A stretch of 7,077 nucleotides of DNA from Jatrophihabitans sp. (GTDB lineage Bacteria > Actinomycetota > Actinomycetes > Mycobacteriales > Jatrophihabitantaceae), in the NCBI GenBank assembly GCA_004299665.1, contig SCQZ01000398.1, positions 1-7,077 of the forward strand, read 5' to 3'. The position numbers and the translations under genes are program-made. Below the pieces are notes generated by a model. The model was not told the origin of the DNA and ran no database searches. It saw only the letters and a program-made list of their open reading frames with translations. The first letter of the stretch is position 1. Each line of letters starts with the position of its first letter. This document shows, one piece after another, positions 5,208 through 7,077 of this stretch.

Positions 5208-5780
5208 TCAGCCCCCGGTCCGCGCCCGCGCGGCGGCCTTCTGCTCCTGCTTGAACGCGCGGACCGCCCGCAGGGAGGCGCCGTCGATCACGTCGGCGAC
5301 CGAACGGGCCGAGCCGTCCTCGCCGTAGGCGCCGGCCGCCTCGCGCCAGCCGCGTGGGCGCACCGCGAGTTGCTTGCCGAGTAGCGCGGTGAAGATCTTC
5401 GCCTTCTGCTCGCCGAAGCCGGGCAGTGCCCCGACCCGGGCGATCAGGTCCGCGCCGGAGCGGGCCCCGGTCCACACGGCGGCGGCGTCCCCGTCGTAGC
5501 GCTCGACGATGATCCGCGCCAGTTCCTGCACCCGCTTGGCCATCGCGGCGGGGAAGCGGTGCAGCGCCGGCGGCTGCCGGAAGATCGCCTCCAGCGCCTG
5601 CGGATCGCAGCCGGCGACGGTCGCCGCGTCGAGCGTCCCGCCGAGTCGTTCGCGCAGCACCTGCGGGGAGGTGAACGCCTTCTCCATCGGGATCTGCTGG
5701 TCCAGCAGCATGCCGGTCAGCAGTGCGAACGGGTTGCGCTCCAGCAGCGCGTTCGCCGTGTCGGTCGTCGCCAGGTACAT
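5208..5780 (-). CDS. HhH-GPD-type base excision DNA repair family protein
   Basis: The 190-residue protein belongs to the HhH-GPD superfamily of DNA glycosylases and looks like the actinobacterial group annotated as uncharacterised HhH-GPD (TIGR03252-like, from memory). The N-terminal PFALLTGMLLDQQIPMEKAF (17-36) matches the helix that packs the glycosylase core. The helix-hairpin-helix is LPGFGEQKAKIF (119-130). Downstream comes LLGKQLAVRPRGWREA (133-148). In endonuclease III the lyase Lys directly follows the hairpin Arg; aligned by eye, that position here is Gln126 with Lys127 after it. The usual catalytic Asp about 18 residues on is not evident. There are no Fe-S cysteines. A role in base excision repair is therefore family-based, not shown. 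The ATG at 5780 has no strong ribosome binding site. It converges on the proline-rich gene and diverges from the propeller-like gene. Confidence 0.87.
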   Translation of the reverse strand: MYLATTDTANALLERNPFALLTGMLLDQQIPMEKAFTSPQVLRERLGGTLDAATVAGCDPQALEAIFRQPPALHRFPAAMAKRVQELARIIVERYDGDAAAVWTGARSGADLIARVGALPGFGEQKAKIFTALLGKQLAVRPRGWREAAGAYGEDGSARSVADVIDGASLRAVRAFKQEQKAAARARTGG

Positions 5781-5921
5781 GCCGTGATTCCACCACAGCG
5801 GGGCATATGGCGGGACCGTCTGCGGCGTCCGGCCCGTCGTACCGGGACCTTCTTCCCTGGGGCCGCCGCCCCGGGCGGGCGCACGGTCGGGCTGTCGGCC
5901 GGCGCACGCGTCGCCGGCGGT

Positions 5922-5927
5922 GGGAGG
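5922..5927 (+). promoter_or_regulatory. Strong Shine-Dalgarno site choosing the GTG 5936 start
   Basis: GGGAGG lies eight bases upstream of GTG 5936. The same frame stays open upstream, with an ATG at 5807, but that codon lacks a comparable site and would leave only 26 bases to the divergent gene. This favours the shorter product. Confidence 0.5.
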
Positions 5928-5935
5928 TGGGCACG

Positions 5936-6802
5936 GTGAGTATCAGCGTCCCCGGCACCAGGCCGCCCGATCGGCCCCACTCGTCGCGCGGCCGGCCCTG
6001 GCTGTGGATCGTGATCGGCCTCGTCGCGGCGGTGGCCGCCGTGGGCGGGGTGCTGATCGCGAACGGCGCGCGCTGGTTCCACCCGCGCGAGAGCCGGGCC
6101 CTGCCCGCGTTCTCCTCCCTCGCCGAGCGCCCCGACCCGTCGCTGCACGGCACCGTGGCCTACTACGACGACGCGAGCCGGTGCGTCCGCCTGGTCGCCG
6201 CGTCGGGGCAGCCGTCGCGCGACCTGCTGTGCCTGTCCGAGCAGGACGTCGCGGTCCGGCCCGAACTGAACCGCAAGCCGGCGGGGCCGCAACTGGTCTG
6301 GCTGCCCGGTGACCGGCTCGAGGTGACCATGTTCTGGTGGTCGCCGGAGTCCGTGAAGTCCGGCAGCGCGCCGGTCCTGCACGGCGACTGGCAGAAGGTC
6401 GTGGACGCCGGCACCGGCACTGTCGTGCAGATCCCGGCCGCGCAGGTTCCGGACAGCCCCAACCTGACCACCCGGCCGACGGTGTCGGCGGACGGACGGC
6501 GGGTGGCCGCGGAGTCGGACCCGGCGACGGGGAAGGCCCGGGTCACGCTGACCGACGCGTCCGGGACACGCACGCTGCTGTCGGTGCGCGGCCCCGGGGA
6601 GTACACGTACTCGTTCGGGTCGGTGTTCTGGGCTCCTGACGGCGGGTGGATCGCCGCGAGCGACGACGGCCGCATCCTGGTCATCACGCCCGGCGCGAAC
6701 CCGGTCACCCGCGTGCTCGTGACCGGCAGCGGCGGGGGCGCGGGTGGCGGGACGGCCGGGCCGTCGTTCGCCGTCACGGCGACCGACCTGCTCGCGGGGT
6801 AG
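5936..6802 (+). CDS. Membrane-anchored, beta-propeller-like hypothetical protein
   Basis: From GTG 5936 the product has 288 residues: a short basic cytosolic tail, one membrane helix at about 22-43 after RGRPW, then an external domain rich in beta strands. Two segments resemble WD40/TolB-type propeller blades: PTVSADGRRVAAES (181-194) followed by strands to TRTLL (211-215), and VFWAPDGGWIAASDDGRILVI (230-250). Strand-turn-strand pieces near 72-100 and 115-165 may be degenerate blades. The C-terminus has a glycine-rich run (265-272). The length allows fewer blades than a full propeller, so it could be partial or assemble with something else. Cys83 and Cys99 could form an external disulfide. 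An upstream in-frame ATG (5807) would add 43 residues. I do not recognise a specific family. It diverges from the HhH-GPD gene. Confidence 0.75.
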   Translation: MSISVPGTRPPDRPHSSRGRPWLWIVIGLVAAVAAVGGVLIANGARWFHPRESRALPAFSSLAERPDPSLHGTVAYYDDASRCVRLVAASGQPSRDLLCLSEQDVAVRPELNRKPAGPQLVWLPGDRLEVTMFWWSPESVKSGSAPVLHGDWQKVVDAGTGTVVQIPAAQVPDSPNLTTRPTVSADGRRVAAESDPATGKARVTLTDASGTRTLLSVRGPGEYTYSFGSVFWAPDGGWIAASDDGRILVITPGANPVTRVLVTGSGGGAGGGTAGPSFAVTATDLLAG

Positions 6803-6855
6803 CGCGCTGCGAGATCCCGGCGGAAGCGCTGTGCCGGCCGCGCCGCCGCTACCGC

Positions 6856-6861
6856 TAGCGT
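6856..6861 (+). promoter_or_regulatory. Putative -10 element of the quinone oxidoreductase gene
   Basis: TAGCGT ends eight bases before the ATG at 6869, placing the transcript start on or next to the start codon. It is identical to the forward -10 before the DUF881 gene. It lies within the 8-base palindrome CGCTAGCG (6853-6860). No clear -35 is seen. A GAGG at 6863-6866 is too close to the ATG to be a normal ribosome binding site. Confidence 0.4.
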
Positions 6862-6868
6862 CGAGGCC

Positions 6869-7077
6869 ATGCGTGCCGTCGTGATCACCGAACCGGGCAC
6901 CCCGGAGGTGCTGCAGATCCGCGAGGTGCCGGACCCGGTGGCAGGGCCCGGCGAGGTCCTCGTCGCCGTCGCCGCCACGGCCGTCAACCGCGCCGACCTG
7001 CTGCAACGGCAGGGCTTCTACCCGCCGCCGCCCGGTGCCCCGCCGTATCCCGGGCTGGAGTGCAGCGGCACGATCGC
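6869..7077 (+). CDS. NAD(P)H-quinone oxidoreductase, PIG3 family (3' truncated by window)
   Basis: The first 69 residues of a medium-chain dehydrogenase/reductase are present. The start MRAVVITEPG, then PEVLQIREVPDP and GPGEVLVAVAA, is the typical N-terminal GroES-like fold of quinone oxidoreductases. The motif NRADLLQRQGFYPPPPGAP (40-58), followed by GLECSG (62-67), is diagnostic for the PIG3 (TP53I3-like) group, which reduces quinones with NADPH and lacks the catalytic zinc of alcohol dehydrogenases. Cys65 in GLECSG sits where relatives often have Val or Ala. The nucleotide-binding domain lies beyond the window. The ATG appears leaderless, with a -10-like TAGCGT just upstream. The gene follows the propeller-like gene by 66 bases and looks independently transcribed. 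Confidence 0.88.
   Translation, partial: MRAVVITEPGTPEVLQIREVPDPVAGPGEVLVAVAATAVNRADLLQRQGFYPPPPGAPPYPGLECSGTI

Noticed and set aside
5203..5217. Hairpin CGGGG-TCAGC-CCCCG at the convergent ends of the proline-rich and HhH-GPD genes, considered as a bidirectional terminator
   Set aside because: The stem is only five base pairs, overlaps the HhH-GPD stop codon and has no T tract. Such GC stems are frequent by chance here.
4224..5384. 386-codon forward frame bridging pabA, the proline-rich gene and the HhH-GPD gene
   Set aside because: It is out of frame with all three and reads as Arg/Ala/Gly-rich noise; the real genes have better starts and motifs.
5717..7006. 429-codon reverse open frame over the propeller-like gene and the start of the PIG3 gene
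   Set aside because: It crosses recognisable forward genes and has low-complexity Arg/Gly/Ala composition with no domain.
1..7077. Search for mobile elements, phage or defence genes, tRNAs and CRISPR arrays
   Set aside because: No transposase, integrase, toxin-antitoxin, nuclease-helicase or tRNA-like cloverleaf sequence and no spaced repeats were seen. Codon use is even across the window, so there is no sign of recent transfer.

Overview
The window reads as chromosome from a very high-GC actinobacterium (Actinomycetota). The reasons are near-saturated G/C at third codon positions, frequent GTG/TTG starts, and the gene order cyclophilin (ppiA), zinc-finger rhomboid, crgA on the opposite strand, DUF881 protein, class E sortase, small membrane protein, glutamine amidotransferase (pabA/trpG). 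That order is the well-known origin-proximal block seen, with variations, in mycobacteria, Streptomyces and relatives. The genus cannot be fixed from this sequence. There are no tRNAs, rRNAs, insertion sequences, phage genes or CRISPR arrays.

Layout. Bases 1-234 hold the tail of an unrecognised gene. Bases 277-1704 carry ppiA and the rhomboid protease, both forward. A 118-base convergent gap (1705-1822) follows. It holds several DnaA-box-like 9-mers and two dyads and is the least explained piece of DNA here. crgA (1823-2104) runs in reverse and diverges from the DUF881 gene across 44 bases in which -10-like hexamers on the two strands overlap. From 2149 to 4641 runs a compact forward operon: DUF881 protein, class E sortase, a 52-residue membrane protein whose start overlaps the sortase stop, and pabA/trpG. 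In mycobacteria pknB would come next on the opposite strand. Here the block ends and gives way to a proline-rich three-helix membrane protein (4729-5181), a convergent HhH-GPD DNA-repair-family protein (5208-5780, reverse), a membrane-anchored propeller-like protein (5936-6802), and the start of a PIG3-type quinone oxidoreductase (6869 to the window end).

How the genes fit together. CrgA (divisome), sortase (attaching proteins to the wall), rhomboid (intramembrane proteolysis), the DUF881 protein and the small membrane proteins make this an envelope and division neighbourhood. PabA/TrpG supplies ammonia for folate or tryptophan synthesis and is a metabolic passenger in the same transcription unit. 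The right third looks like ordinary lineage-variable chromosome.

I see no clearly new multi-gene system. The points most worth following up are the overlapping divergent promoter, the repeated leaderless-type promoter spacing, the motif cluster between rhomboid and crgA, the tiny sortase-linked membrane protein, and a HhH-GPD protein that seems to lack the usual catalytic Lys and Asp. Functions rest on motif recognition by eye. No database search was possible.
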